This document shows, piece by piece, positions 1-11,931 of a stretch of 64,000 nucleotides of DNA. A model generated the notes under the pieces. That model saw only the letters and a program-made list of their open reading frames with translations, was not told the origin of the DNA and made no database searches. Made by a program: the position numbers and the translations under genes. This stretch comes from Rhexocercosporidium sp. MPI-PUGE-AT-0058 (Eukaryota; Ascomycota; Leotiomycetes; Helotiales): positions 1,612,001-1,676,000 of the forward strand of contig JAGTJL010000005.1 of assembly GCA_020746875.1 (NCBI GenBank), in the 5' to 3' direction. The first letter of the stretch is position 1. Every line of letters starts with the position of its first letter.

Positions 1-2
1 TG

Positions 3-431
3 CTGGATACTACGAAGCCTTTGTTCCTACGCTACAGAGCTATGTTCGGGCTGCGAGACCTTGCTTCACCACCAGATCTCCCCACCGCCATCCCTGCTGT
101 CCTTGCCCTCGCAAAAGGATTCGCAGATCCATCCGCCCTTTTCAGACACGAGATCGCATTCGTATTCGGACAGTTGTCGCATCCTGCTTCCATTCCAGCA
201 CTTACTGCTGCGCTGGGCGACTTGCAGGAGGAGAGTATGGTCAGACACGAGGCTGCTGAGGCTCTGGGTAGTTTGGGCGAGGAAGCTGGAGTCGAGGAGA
301 CTTTGAAGCGCTTTTTGAATGATAAGCAGCAAGTTGTTCGGGAGAGCGTGGTTGTAGCTCTGGATATGGCGGAGTTCGAGAAAGCCGGCGAGGTAGAGTA
401 TGCATTGATTCCCGAGACTGCCAATGAGTAG
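3..431 (+). CDS. LIA1: Deoxyhypusine hydroxylase, C-terminal part
   Basis: Deoxyhypusine hydroxylase is a cytosolic di-iron HEAT-repeat enzyme that completes hypusine formation on translation factor eIF5A. The window opens inside the gene, so only the last 142 residues are visible and the 5' end is missing. The visible part has repeated alpha-helical HEAT units and two His-Glu metal-ligand motifs typical of the family, [12 protein letters not shown] and [14 protein letters not shown]. The C-terminus is a short acidic tail ending in a TGA-less TAG stop. No intron is seen in this part. It converges on RPA12, with 239 bases between the two stop codons. The family call rests on the paired HE motifs and the spacing of the repeats. 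Confidence 0.92.
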   Translation: MDTTKPLFLRYRAMFGLRDLASPPDLPTAIPAVLALAKGFADPSALFRHEIAFVFGQLSHPASIPALTAALGDLQEESMVRHEAAEALGSLGEEAGVEETLKRFLNDKQQVVRESVVVALDMAEFEKAGEVEYALIPETANE

Positions 432-670
432 TTGATTTCCTTCATAGAATGCTAGGCACCAAAGTGCTTGGGCCTTGCATAGCAACTCAACTCCACCATT
501 AACCATATCCGCTGATGTTGTGATTCTGCTGATCTGCCATACAATTCAATGCAATGCAACCATTTCGGGCAAAGTTTTGACGCTTCATTTCGCGGTGAAG
601 CTCCTCAATTATTTGTATTCCATCTTATCAATGTCAGGATATAGCAGTCTCATAGCTCCCGAATTATTAC

Positions 671-1076
671 TTACTTGTGTCCACAATCGCAGGTATAGAA
701 GATAGTGCTACCTTCATCTGCACTTCTCAATTGCACAGCTGTATATCTAACCTCCTGCCTTCCACACTCCAGACATGTGTGCGCAATCACAGCCTCACTC
801 TGCATATCTGAAAGTTTCACCTGCTGAATCGTCGATCGCTTTTGGCGTAGGAGGGATGGGAAAGAGGCAGCCTTTGTATAGGTTGTAATCGTCTTAGAAG
901 CAGTGTCTGTAACAGAGTTAGATTTGCAGTAGATGGGACGAACGGGAAGAAATATACATACCTTTATTCTCTGCACCACAGCAGTCGCATACAAGAATTG
1001 TATTCTTATTTCCAGTCGAACTCTCCAGCAGATTACCGCAGTCTGTGCAGAAGACCAGAGACCCGATTGCCGACAT
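671..1076 (-). CDS. RPA12: RNA polymerase I subunit A12.2 (Rpa12)
   Basis: Small zinc-ribbon subunit of RNA polymerase I, the nucleolar enzyme that makes pre-rRNA; the C-terminal ribbon supports RNA cleavage and termination. Two exons, 962-1076 and 671-906, are joined across a 55-base intron with a GTATGT donor and CAG acceptor, giving 116 residues, close to the 125 of yeast A12.2. The N-terminal ribbon has CTDCG and CDCCG cysteine pairs. The C-terminal TFIIS-like ribbon has CLECG, then the acidic hairpin RSADEGST, then CDCG. The start at 1076 is the first methionine before the first ribbon. The gene is divergent from SCC2, with 331 bases shared upstream, and convergent with LIA1. Confidence 0.94.
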
Positions 1077-1407
1077 TTTGATTTAGTGCTGAGGAGAGTG
1101 AATCGTTGCGTCTGTTGACCGAACTTTCCTCCACCAAGGCGTGGAAATTTAAAGTTTTCGAAGCCCTGCTTACTAATTTTCCAGTCGTGCTCCTCTGGCC
1201 GGGGTCATTCGCGGCAAGGCTGCCAGACCTTCTCTCGACCACATTCGATGCGACGACCATGATATCTCGAGACAGCTGTGCGCATTCTACCTATCGCCGC
1301 AGTCTTTGGTCTTACAATATGCTAGTCACCTCTACCAACTCTTGATACTCCATGATAACTGCGCCTGAGTATTACTCTCAGCGCATCACTCTCCTTCAAC
1401 GCCCAAC
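1077..1407. promoter_or_regulatory. Divergent promoter region between RPA12 and SCC2
   Basis: This 331-base gap separates the two start codons of divergently transcribed housekeeping genes and must hold both 5' leaders and promoters. I see no clear TATA box and no convincing ORF. Calling it a promoter follows from gene orientation only. Confidence 0.5.
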
Positions 1408-4400
1408 ATGGACCAGAATGGCTATGCCCATGCCGTCCAGCATGATGCTGTCAATGCTTCGAATGGCGCACAACCGATGAATGGCTCACGGCGAAGATAT
1501 GCGCGGGTTCTCACTGTCGATGAGGCGTTGCCATATTCACCTTTCTCTTCTGTCGTCCCATTCAATTCAGGTATCAACACCTCTAGTACCAAAACCACCT
1601 AAGAAACACTAACATATCCACCTCCTCCAGATATAATCCCTTCCCCTTCGATAGGTCTTCGATCATCAACCTCATTATTCCAAACCTCCACCGACCGCGA
1701 CGAAGGGCGACGAGTTCTTGAGACTCTCAACCGCGATGCGCAAGATCCTAGTAACACCTCCGAAAGATTGCAGAAATCATTGAACGATCTCAAGGAACTT
1801 CTTAAGCCTAGCAACATTGCAAAATAGTGAGCTTGATAGAGAGATTCAATCTAGCTTTGGCTAATTTAGTCCAGTTCATTTAAGACTTCTCCAAATCTTA
1901 CCTCCGAGCGCACTTCGAATACCGAGCCTAGATTATCCCTCTCTCCCTTCGCACAAATGGTATATAATGGGACATCAGTCGAGTTCGAATACCCTTCTCC
2001 AGAGAGACCGAGTCAGCCTGCCATACCGAACGGGGTCCTTCCGAAGCAAAAGGCAACACCGACGCTGAAGTCGCAGCTGAAGCCAACACAACAGCAACAA
2101 CCCTCCCAACGGGTAGTCTCGAATCAAATAACTCACGATGAGAACTCATCGATCACGGTCCAGATTCCGAGTGTGAAGGAGACTCCTAAGACAACCCCTA
2201 AGCCATCTCCCAAGCCATCGTCCAAGGCGAATGGGCACATGAGTACTCCCAAGAAGCTCGACCCAGTTACCCCAACCAAGCCAAGCTCAGCCTTCTCTGT
2301 GGTAATCCCAGGACTGCCAAAGAACTTCAGTCGCACCGAGTATACTCAAGCCCAAGCCGGTACTCTTTCCAAGCCTGCGTATCAGCCTCAGCCTGTGGAG
2401 CAGCCGCAATTTCTCATTCAGCCCAGTACGCCGTCACTACAGCAGAGTCATGCCCCGCTACAGCCAACGCCCAGGGTCACCCCACAACATGGATCCCACC
2501 CCATACCACCAAGCTCGAACCCAGGATTAGCGGTCGTCATACCAAATCTTCCATTGACGTTCCGTCCTGAGGACTATGAGGTTCTGCCTTCCTCTCCTGA
2601 TACGCCCCAAAACCTCTCTCGAAAACGACGCCGCTCGGAAGTCGACGACGAAGACGACATTTCAAGAAGCGTTGATCAACGGCAAAAGAACGATGCGGCG
2701 TTCAGAAATCTTCGAGAGTATCTTCAAGAGGTTTTTGAAGCTGAAGATCAAGCGCAACCCGACAGAATGAGCTCAAGTGCTATTCTCACAGCTTCTAGCG
2801 AAGGTGTTACCTTGAATCTTGCTGCGCAGGCCAAGCTTGAGATTCTTCTTCAAAGAGTCATTGATGCTAGCCGGTTCTCTCAAGTTCCCCTAGATGATTT
2901 ACTGAGAGTCCAAAAGCTTTGTGAAGGTGCTTTGAAAGATGCGGAGACTGTTGACATCAAGGTTGATGATGCGATGGGAGAGTCTGAGGTTGAGGCATGG
3001 CTGCAGCAAATCTCAACCGTAGGGCTTGGAATAAAGGCAGCTCGGATCTCTTTGAAACTGATGTCGGGTGGCCGTGAGGAGAAACAACTCTACTCCGAAG
3101 ATGTCATCCAGACGGCGCTGAATGCATTTAAGAATGCTACAGAGACATGCTTGGTCCCAATTGTGGAAATGCGCAATTCTGGCCCATCGGCAGCGCTCTT
3201 CAAGCTTTTTTCCACCCAGAAGGTACATATCAGCAATCTGTTATCACATTGCCGAAGATTGTTCTCTCTTGTCGCTAGCCTGGTATCAACGATCGATCTC
3301 TCAGAAACAGTCATAAACACCCTTGAGTTTACAGCTTCTCGCTTGATCTTTGTTGAAAATGCTCCAAGCGAGCGCGACTCGGTCGTCAAGATTGCCAAGT
3401 TCGACAGTCTGCGTGTGGTCGCTATGGATGTTCTCGCCCAGATATTTCTATGCAACCCAGCTCAGCGTCAAGGCATATTTGACGAGATACTCACGTCTCT
3501 GGAAAAGTTACCAGTCACAAAGCAAAGCGCTCGTCAATTCAAGCTTGCTGAAGGAGGAAGCATTCAATTGGTTTCTGCTCTCATTATGAGACTTGTCCAG
3601 ACCAGTGCGAGTAAAGCCGACGACGCCAAAGCGAATCGCCGCAACAAGGCCTTGGAAGCTCTCAACAGCGACGATACCGTGGAGGGATCGGAGAAGATCT
3701 CTGTTGGAAAATACAACATTACTACGGAGTTCACGGCGGAAAGACAGCCTGTAACAGCAATTCAAGAGCTTGCAGATGACGCCGTCCCGCTGCTTGATAC
3801 AGCCAAAGCGAACGCAACTTACGTTGTTGCTTTCATAGTGAACAGAGCCATGAAATCTACTAAAAGTGGAGATGCTCCTTACCGGAACTTGCTCGACCTT
3901 TTCGTGGAGGATTTCATCACGTGCTTAAACTCAACAGACTGGCCTGCGGCAGAGCTCATGTTACGTTTATTCCTATTCAGGATGGTTCAATTGGCGGAAG
4001 GCGACAAGACTCCAGCTCCTGCAAAAAACATGGCTCTTGATCTGTTGGGTTTGATGGGTGCAGCAATCTCCGAGCTGAAAGCTCATATTAGGAAGACTGC
4101 TAACTCGCTTGAAAACGGAGACACGGACCTCGGCAGATACTTGGCGAGATTGGCGGAAGCTTTACTTGAAAAGAAACCATCTGGTCCAGAGCTTGTTGCT
4201 TGGGGCGCAGGTCCATACCGTGTGTGCTTGGAGTCTCTACAGCATCGTTGTCCAGCCAAGGATGATGACCCTCAACTTAAAAGCGCCATTGGATATTTCA
4301 TGGCCGAGTGGGCTGCCAAAATCTGCTTTACATTCGATGCTATTAGCGACGATGACTATGATCACGAAAACACCGTAAAAGAGTACGGACGTCTGGCTTT

Positions 4401-7272
4401 CAGACTTCGCATGATGATTTCGGACAGCAGATGGCTCTCAACAGAATACAGTTTCGACGTTGTCAGCCCACCTCATGCCCGACTGGCATATTCACTGACA
4501 CTGCTGAACTCACAATTCTGCGCGTCCTTCAGCCGCATCCTGTCCATCCTACTGGGCTCGATGACCAGTGACCAAGCAACAGTGCGCAGTAAGAGCTTGA
4601 AGAGCGTCAATCAAGTCTTGGACACCGATCCTACGATCATTGACAGTGAGCCTGCAGTGAAGCTCCTCATTCTGAGATGTGCAAATGATTCTTCTGTTCA
4701 AGTTCGTGACTCTGCGCTCGGCCTCATAGGCAAGTGTATCAACATTCGCCCAGCCTTAGAGGAGGAGATGATTACGAGTATCCTTCATCGAGTCAATGAT
4801 AGTGGAGTTGGTGTTCGCAAGCGTGCCATGAGACTTTCCAAGGACATCTATCTCAGAAACACCAAGCGTGAAGTTCGGAGTTCAATCGCAGACTCTCTCC
4901 TTCATCGGGTTCAGGACTTGGATGAAGGCGTCCAGGATCTTGCCCGCCAGATGATCGAAGAGGTGTGGATGTCACCTTTCTACCAATCCACTACGTCAGA
5001 AAATACATCAGCACAGTTCAAATTGGCTATGTCTGATCATGTGGCACTTATGGTCAAAACTGTCCAACGAGGGAGTGGCGTAGCTGCCGTCTTAGACAAA
5101 GTTCTGCAGAATATGCTGTCTGCCGATGCCAAGCTCTCAGGAGCAAACTTTCGTGTTTGCAAGGCACTGGTCGCTACGATGTTCGAGACCATTATCGACA
5201 ACCCGGTTGGCGAGGGCAATGATGCACCTTCAGCTCGAGATGCTTTACAGATCCTGACGATTTTTGCCAAGTCCAACGCCGACCTTTTCACAGCGGAGCA
5301 AGTCCAGTTGCTGCAGCCTTACATTGCCAATGTCGGAGCCAACGATGATCTTCAAATCTACCGTTCGGTCATAATCATATTCCGCCACGTTCTTTCGCAT
5401 CTATCCAAGGCTCACAACAATTTCCTTGCAGCTATCAGGAAGGAACTTCTTCCGGCCGTCTCTCGTGTGGGCAAATTAATACTGGACGATGTCATTGCAT
5501 GTCTCTGGATCATCTCCGGAGTTCTTGGCGACTATCGGCAACTTACTGCATTGGTTATGTCGAGTTTGGAAAACATCTCAAGGATGAAGAATGTCAAATT
5601 GACTGACCTTCACGTCCGAAAGCTCGCCAGGCTTCTATCAATTACTGGCATGTGCGGCAAGCACTGTGACTTTGACCCTCAGCTCGCTGATTTTCGGAAC
5701 AAGTTTCCTTCATGGAAGGATGATTCCGTCTCAAAGCTAATGGCGGATACATTCGCTCCTTTCGCGTCGCCCTCTCAGCCTCTGGAAGTTAGGAAGGCAG
5801 CACTCGACGCAATTGGCATGGTGTGTCAGTCTTGGCCGAAGAACTTCGCTTCCGCCAACATCTACACCTCCTTCTTGACGGCATTCGACGAGAAGGAATC
5901 GGCGCTTGAGTCAATTATCCTAAGATCATTCAAAGACTTTCTGCTTCTCGAAGAGAAGCGTTCTGAGGCTGGCAAAGAGGGTGTGCCAGGGGCTGGTGTC
6001 GACTCAACAGCTAAATTGGGAGTCATGGGAGGCGGTCAGGGCGATGGTATTGCGATTGGGATTGCTCAGAGATTCCTACCTTTTATTGTTCGCATTGCTC
6101 TTTCCCGTCAGGACGATCAAGGACTTCTTGCTGCCGAGGTAGTCGCCAGCATCGCCCGACAAGGATTGGTTCATCCCAAGGAGACTGGGTCGTGTTTGAT
6201 TGCGCTGGAAACTTCGCAGAACCAGAAGATCGCAGAGGTTGCTGTCAAGGAGCATCGAGCACTTCACGAGAAGCACGAGACTATCCTGGAGAAGGAGTAC
6301 ATGCGAGCTGTCCATCTTGCGTACATCTACCAGCGCGATATCGTTCAGAATACCCACGGGGCCACGCTCAATCCGTATACTTCGAAGCTCGCTTTGATGA
6401 TGGATGTTCTCAAGATTAGCAAAGTCAAGAACCGAAAGAGATTTTATGACAATTTGTGCGCACGTATCGAATTCGATCCGGTAAAGATGGACATAGTGAA
6501 CGAATTGCCGCACCATCTCGAATTCTCACAATTCATAATTGAGAACATCGCTTTCTTCGAGTACCAGACCGTCGATGAGCTTCTGTCTACCATTACAGCC
6601 ATGGAAAAAGTCGTCGCAGCTCTAGGCACAGGTATTGCGCATTCGATTGAGACCGAAATCTTCCACCTCAGCCTTGATCAGCCTTCACAGGTAGACGAGA
6701 ATGGGCAATCACAGCCTGTACGACCTACCGTGGATCAACTGCGACTTCAGCAATTGACCGCCTCGTCGATGATGCTCTCAAGTCTTTGGGAAGCTCGTAC
6801 CTATCTCCGACGTCAGTATGGCCTCAAGTCCAATCTACGCGACGGAAAGAACAAAGCCGCTACGAAGGACTTGAATCGGGCACCCGTTAGGGCACAAGGT
6901 GTAAACGGCGACAGATTTTGGGAGCTTTCCGAGTCCACCATGTCAGCTCTCGAATCTGAGGAGAGCATGATGAACCAATGTCGTGCATTTGTTGAACTCT
7001 TGAACGTGGACCAAGAATTCAAAGTGGCTGCTGAGGATGACGAAGAGGCCGATCGAGCTCGGGTTGAGACCCCAAGTGAGGAAGAGGGAACACCTGGTAC
7101 TCCAGCTCCTCCAGGTAGTGGGAGAGGCAGAAAGCGAAAGGGGTCTGTGAGCACCCCTGGAAATCGTAAGAAGAGAGCACGTTCGTCCTCAGTTGCTAGA
7201 GGACGTGGCAGACCGAAAGTATTAGGCAAGAAGCGAAGTGTTGAGAGAAGTGATGATGAAGGAGATGACTGA
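1408..7272 (+). CDS. MIS4: Sister chromatid cohesion loader Scc2/Mis4 (Nipped-B family)
   Basis: Scc2/Mis4/NIPBL loads cohesin onto chromosomes together with Scc4/Ssl3, in the nucleus. Three exons, 1408-1570, 1631-1826 and 1875-7272, splice in phase to give 1918 residues, a normal size for the family. The third exon is entered at the CCAG ending at 1874, which keeps the frame. The first roughly 270 residues are low-complexity, rich in Pro, Gln, Ser and Thr. The middle and C-terminal parts are a long alpha-helical solenoid of HEAT type, for example around DPTIIDSEPAVKLLILRC. A conserved C-terminal block contains YLRRQYGL, followed by an acidic and then a strongly basic nuclear-type tail (RGRGRPK-like). 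Known role is from the family; the repeats and tail are seen directly. Confidence 0.92.
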
Positions 7273-8985
7273 TACCATGGAAGGCACGGAATGGAACTTT
7301 TACAATGGCGTTTTGCTTTTACCAGAGACACCCCTGTATTATTTTTGACGGCGTTGAGGGTGCCTTAATGCACAGGGCGGTATTCCCCTGGCCATGGAAC
7401 TCTACAGTCTGGTGTCGGTCGATGAACCCATCAGCGCGCGAGCCATAGCTGTGGCAATGGCTGATCTAAAATGGCTGTAGTATCAATAGAATCTATTTTC
7501 ACATGAAGCAAGAAGTTTCTTGAGTATCACAATCGAATCTCGACTTGTGTCTGGCGTTTGTGTCTTTCGTTCGCTCCAATCGCTTCGATGGCTGAATAAA
7601 AGCTGCAGTTATTCTGAGCGCAATGTCTGATGTAATCGTCTTGGCTACTGTGCAGTGCTAGTAACGCATCAGCTGAGAGAAACTCTTCGGAGGACAACTG
7701 CATCTTTCCGCGGTTCATTCCTTCAGGCCGACGTTACTATCGCATTCCATAGGTTCGGTGATATCCAGCTGTCTCCTAAGGGTTCGAGAGGGAGAAGGCG
7801 CGGCGCCAACATTTGCGTGGTAGCGGTCTGTCATTTATCGTCTAGAGTGATTTGCTATCGAGTGTCGATTCATCCTCAACCTTGTACGATTCAATGGACA
7901 TTCATCATTGAACCGCAGTTTGTGTCGTTCTGTAGTCAGCTATCAAGACCAGAACATCGAAATTTACTAATTTGGATTCTGGGATAATTAAAAACTCGCT
8001 GTTCTGATCCTTGACTTTGCTAACTTGTCACTAATTTGTTTATCTATGAGTCGGGTACTTGACACCTTGTTTACTCACTGAGTGTATGCCAAGCTACAGA
8101 GAAAGGAGTTGTGATATCAATTTGTCCTAGAATCTGCCTTGCCGTTGGAAAACTCCGGACTTCCACAAGGCCAGCACTTGGCACTACGCAAAGCCTTTCT
8201 TAATTACTTGGTACTCTTGCTTTATGCTAGTTGCATTTTGCTCGTGCCCACTCATAGCTTGCAGCACAGCTTACTTCTTCTCCACAAGGCTGGAATTAAG
8301 CCTTGGCAGCATTCTTATGTTGGTCCTCACTGGACGCCTCTTGCAGCTCAGCCTCGCAAAATATCTGGATACTCCTTTCACCGCTGCTGCAGCCACACTC
8401 TACCTCTCGCACCCCCCCGACAGTCCGCTAGAGGACTAATTAGAGATGTAAGGCATCGGCGTTCGAGCTTCCCCGCGGATTCCAACCACTCTCATCTCAC
8501 CAAACCTCACCACTTCGCCTGAAACCTGAGCCAATGCTGGTGTAAGCCGTCAGCAGTCAGCACCTTCGTCAGCTTCCACTAAAGTCGAGTTGCTGTTTCT
8601 CTCTGTCGTTAAGCTCGCTAAATGCTCGACAGCACATTCCGAGCCACACCAACAATAGTTATCCAGTCAAGGAGATGGATTTTAGTTCGGAGGCGTCGTA
8701 GGCCTGAGGTCAACTCCGAATATCTTCGGATCGTCTCTGTGTTGTCAAACGACTATATAGGTAGAGGATTCTCCCTCGCAAACTTCTCTCATCATTCACA
8801 TTCATCACATCAATTTCATCAACACTTCAGTTTCTTTCCTAGGTCATTTCATTTGTGCTTCCCTGTCTCATTCTATCTTTCATCTACGATATCTACACTT
8901 CAAACCCACTATTCCGATCAAATTCCCATCACTTATCGCAATCTTTCCTCGCATCCAATCAACAACAAAAAGAATATCTTTCAAA
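7273..8985. other. Intergenic region, 1.7 kb
   Basis: Only short ORFs without coding character are visible. The last few hundred bases are pyrimidine-rich and contain the TATA box and leader of the cysteine-rich secreted gene. The rest shows nothing I can name. Confidence 0.5.
8754..8759 (+). promoter_or_regulatory. TATA box of the cysteine-rich secreted protein gene
   Basis: TATATA lies 227 bases before the ATG and is followed by a CT/CA-rich leader (TCATCATTCACATTCATCAC), the usual layout of a strongly expressed fungal gene. Transcription probably starts a few tens of bases downstream. Confidence 0.5.
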
Positions 8986-9801
8986 ATGCTTTACAACAAC
9001 GCCATTCTTTCCGTGCTCGCCGCCAGCACTTCCTTAATCTCAACCTCATTCGCTGCTCCTGTCAACGCTCGGGAATCTGCTCCCTCCTGCCCAACAGGCA
9101 CTCAATACTACGACTATGAGTCTACCAGCGGGTTCAGAGGCTGCACTGCTACTCCCGCAGAGTATCAAAACGGGCCTCGCAAGTACTGGCAAAGCTGTCC
9201 AACAGGGCATGGCAATTGGTACGTGTGCGCAACCGGATTCAAGGGCTGCACGACCAACACTACGATCTGTGATCCCAAGTCTACTGCACCAGTTCCAGGC
9301 TCAGATCCAATCACCCCACCTGTTGATCCAACCATTTGCTCAGCGGGCCAAAGCTACTATGTCTGCGCCAACGGCTTTAAGGGATGTAGCTCAGATTCCA
9401 CCGTCTGTGACCCAAAGCCCGTTGATCCTATCGTCCACCCCGATGGCACCTGGAATTGCCCAGCCGGTCAAACCTACTACAACTGCGCAACTGGCTTCAA
9501 GGGCTGCGGCTGGGACCACACCGTCTGCGATCCCAAGACACCAGTTGATCCCAAGCCAATCGATCCAAAGCCAGTTGACCCCTCTACTGGCAACAACGGT
9601 TTCTGCCCCGCTGGAACATCTTATTACGACTACGAGTCCACATCTGGCTTCAAGGGCTGCACTTCCACACCAGCAGCTTATGAGAACGGTCCTCGCATCT
9701 ACTGGGGTAGCTGCCCTACTGGATTGGGTAACTGGTATGTCTGTGCCAACGGGTTCAAGGGCTGCAATACAAACACTGCTGTTTGTGACTTGAAGGCATA
9801 A
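8986..9801 (+). CDS. Secreted cysteine-rich modular repeat protein
   Basis: Single-exon gene of 271 residues with a clear secretion signal: hydrophobic core AILSVLAASTSLISTSFA, likely cut near residue 24. The mature protein is built from repeated modules of the form C-x-A/T-G-x-x-Y-Y ... C-A-x-G-F-K-G-C ... T-x-V-C-D. The motif GF(K/R)GC occurs six times. The order is long module, short module, short module, long module. The two long modules carry an extra YDYESTSGF segment and a PAEYQNGP or PAAYENGP segment. Linkers are proline-rich (DPKPIDPKPVDP). Even cysteine spacing suggests disulfide-bonded small domains. I do not recognise a named family; an extracellular binding, cell-wall or effector-like role is inference. 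Confidence 0.85.
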   Translation: MLYNNAILSVLAASTSLISTSFAAPVNARESAPSCPTGTQYYDYESTSGFRGCTATPAEYQNGPRKYWQSCPTGHGNWYVCATGFKGCTTNTTICDPKSTAPVPGSDPITPPVDPTICSAGQSYYVCANGFKGCSSDSTVCDPKPVDPIVHPDGTWNCPAGQTYYNCATGFKGCGWDHTVCDPKTPVDPKPIDPKPVDPSTGNNGFCPAGTSYYDYESTSGFKGCTSTPAAYENGPRIYWGSCPTGLGNWYVCANGFKGCNTNTAVCDLKA

Positions 9802-10660
9802 ATGCTGGGCTGGTGAAGTTCACACTGGAAAGGCATTGGTGAGGGAATTGGGAAATTGCTTGGATTTTGAGATTGCATTGCATAGCGCTGCTGGTTTAGA
9901 CTTGGGTTTCATCATGATCTTAATATTTTATGTATGCGTTGGCGTTTTGGTCTGGACTTGGCTATCAAACAGTCATTACACTTGGGTTTGTTTCTTGGAT
10001 TTTTAGAAAAAAATACACTCGCTCAATACTCACGCTTCACTTCACAAAATATTGTGCTTATGATGACCCATGTGCGACCTTATTGATGTTATCTTCAGAC
10101 ATCTCGTCGATATGCTTTACTTGATTTGTGTAAAGTGTGGCCTAGCCCATAATGTGCAGTGACTTTGAGAGTTGCAAAGTCATGGATTGCCCATTTCTCT
10201 GCTCGCTTACATTTAGCGAGCTGGCATCACGGCACTTCTGGCTGTCGACTGCCATTTTCTTTACCCACTCTGCTGGATCTGGATCTAAAGACAATATACG
10301 GAAGTGAGAATTGATCATACGCAGCAATGACTACCCCTAGTAGGGGGAATTGTCATTTTTGGAAAAGTGAAGATCAATGCAGATCTGTGAGAGATGAATG
10401 CAGATTGCTTTATTCTGCTTTGATAACCTGCTATATTTAAATGATTTGGAGAGATTTACTTGAAATTTTTACATTTGTTATACATCAACGCCCGTTAAAT
10501 CATCCTGTAAAATCATACATGGCATGGCCGTAAAGTGGACTCGCTAGACCCCTGACCCCTGGCTCCCTACGACCCTGGTACTTGGGATAGGGCCTACATA
10601 ATCCTAAATTATCCAAATTGCAATAGTAGCAGACTAACAGTAATCCAAAAATCCGCGAAC
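9802..10660. other. Intergenic region between convergent genes
   Basis: Region of 859 bases holding the 3' ends of the cysteine-rich gene and the rhodopsin-domain gene. AT-rich patches near 9920 and 10420-10490; no convincing gene. Confidence 0.5.
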
Positions 10661-11931
10661 CTACGTCGTGGAGTTGTTCTGTTTCCACCCCAGAACCTGA
10701 TTTCGCTCCCACTCCGCAACCGGAGTCTCAGCCTGCTCATTCGTCATAGTAAACTGTGTCTGCTTCATGATATGTTTCTGGCTATCGGCGTCTCCATCCT
10801 CCTTGTCGTCAGGCAACTGATGGAAAGTATCCAACGTGACGTCCGCAGATCCATGAAATCTGCCTGTCCTCGGCTTGTTGTAGGCATTACCGGCCGAGGC
10901 TGCGTTGTGACTATCGTCGGTGCTACCGTTTCGGAAGAAGGGGAGGGAGAGAAGTGGGCGGAGGGCTGGGAGGGAGCCTGCGAAGATTCCGATGCCTTCT
11001 TCGATAATGGACCAGAGTCCAATCTTGCCCGTGCTGAACATGAATTCAGCAGGATTGCTGTAGAGACTTAGGTATCGCAGTCGGACGATCGTTGCACAAC
11101 TTGCACTTAAGGGATGTTAGATCACTGCACATCTCTTAAGAGTTGAAAGGGTAAGTTGAGAGCTAAGACTTACAAGGCACCCATACCAAGAATCATAGCT
11201 ACCGAGGCCTTGACTCTGCCTTTCATTTGTATATTCCAAAGCAACGCGGCTGGAAGAAGTGCCAGAGTCCAGTCTGTCAAGATTTCGATCGCCGAGAAGA
11301 AGAAACTGACGTCGCTATTGAGTTTAAGATCGCAAGATCCGGTTGTAGTCTCACCCCATAGAGTTGTGATTGGGTGACAGATATTTGCAACTCCGACGAT
11401 AAACACCACGGAGGATAAAACAGATAACCCTATGATGCCCCAGATGACCCAAAGGAAGGTTTTCCTCGTCCCGGCAATGCGTAGGAGGGTGATTGCAATA
11501 CTGCATTTGATAGCAACAGCTGCAGCTGCGTAGAAAAATTCGGCAATGAAGAAGAGCTTGAGTAGTGTCAGCGGTCTGCTATTTTGATCATCAGAATAAG
11601 GGATGGAAGACGGTTTACCTTAATTCCCCTCATCTTAGTGCTGGCCGGCAAAACAGCAGCCATCTGACCAGATCCATAGAAACTGCAGACAATACAAAGA
11701 CTTGCTGTGACGGTGAAGAGAGCCTGTGGTCATGTCAGCTACTACATTCACGAACAAAAATATTTGTTCTCTTACTAGACCAACTGCCATAACATAGTCA
11801 TCCATGCCCAATGCTTTCCTCCATACTCGTACACCTACTCTTGCCACAAACGTGAGCCATGCCACAACAAGAAATACAATTGAAGTGTAAAGGAGGGCAA
11901 TGCCATCGCCTTTCGGATCTACTGTCACCAT
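10661..11931 (-). CDS. Rhodopsin-domain integral membrane protein (seven-helix, fungal)
   Basis: Fungal integral membrane protein of the rhodopsin-domain/Pth11-like superfamily, probably in the plasma membrane; substrate or ligand unknown. Four exons, 11776-11931, 11619-11723, 11174-11556 and 10661-11105, keep phase and give 362 residues. The exon 3 acceptor at ACTACTCAAG joins ...RGIK to LFFIAEFFY, and the exon 4 acceptor joins ...LGMGAF to ASCATIVRL, both matching the family pattern. Visible helices include LLYTSIVFLVVAWLTFVARV, FLWVIWGIIGLSVLSSVVF and LTDWTLALLPAALLW, and there is a family-like GMDD turn after helix 1. The roughly 115-residue C-terminal tail is hydrophilic and cytosolic. 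No CFEM domain is present. Family sure, function not. Confidence 0.85.

Noticed and set aside
32..506. Two minus-strand ORFs of 137 and 146 codons opposite LIA1
   Set aside because: They mirror a conserved coding sequence and show no family pattern of their own.
8622..9119. 165-codon plus-strand ORF over the leader of the cysteine-rich gene
   Set aside because: It covers the TATA box and pyrimidine-rich leader and runs out of frame into the real gene; no signal peptide or domain.
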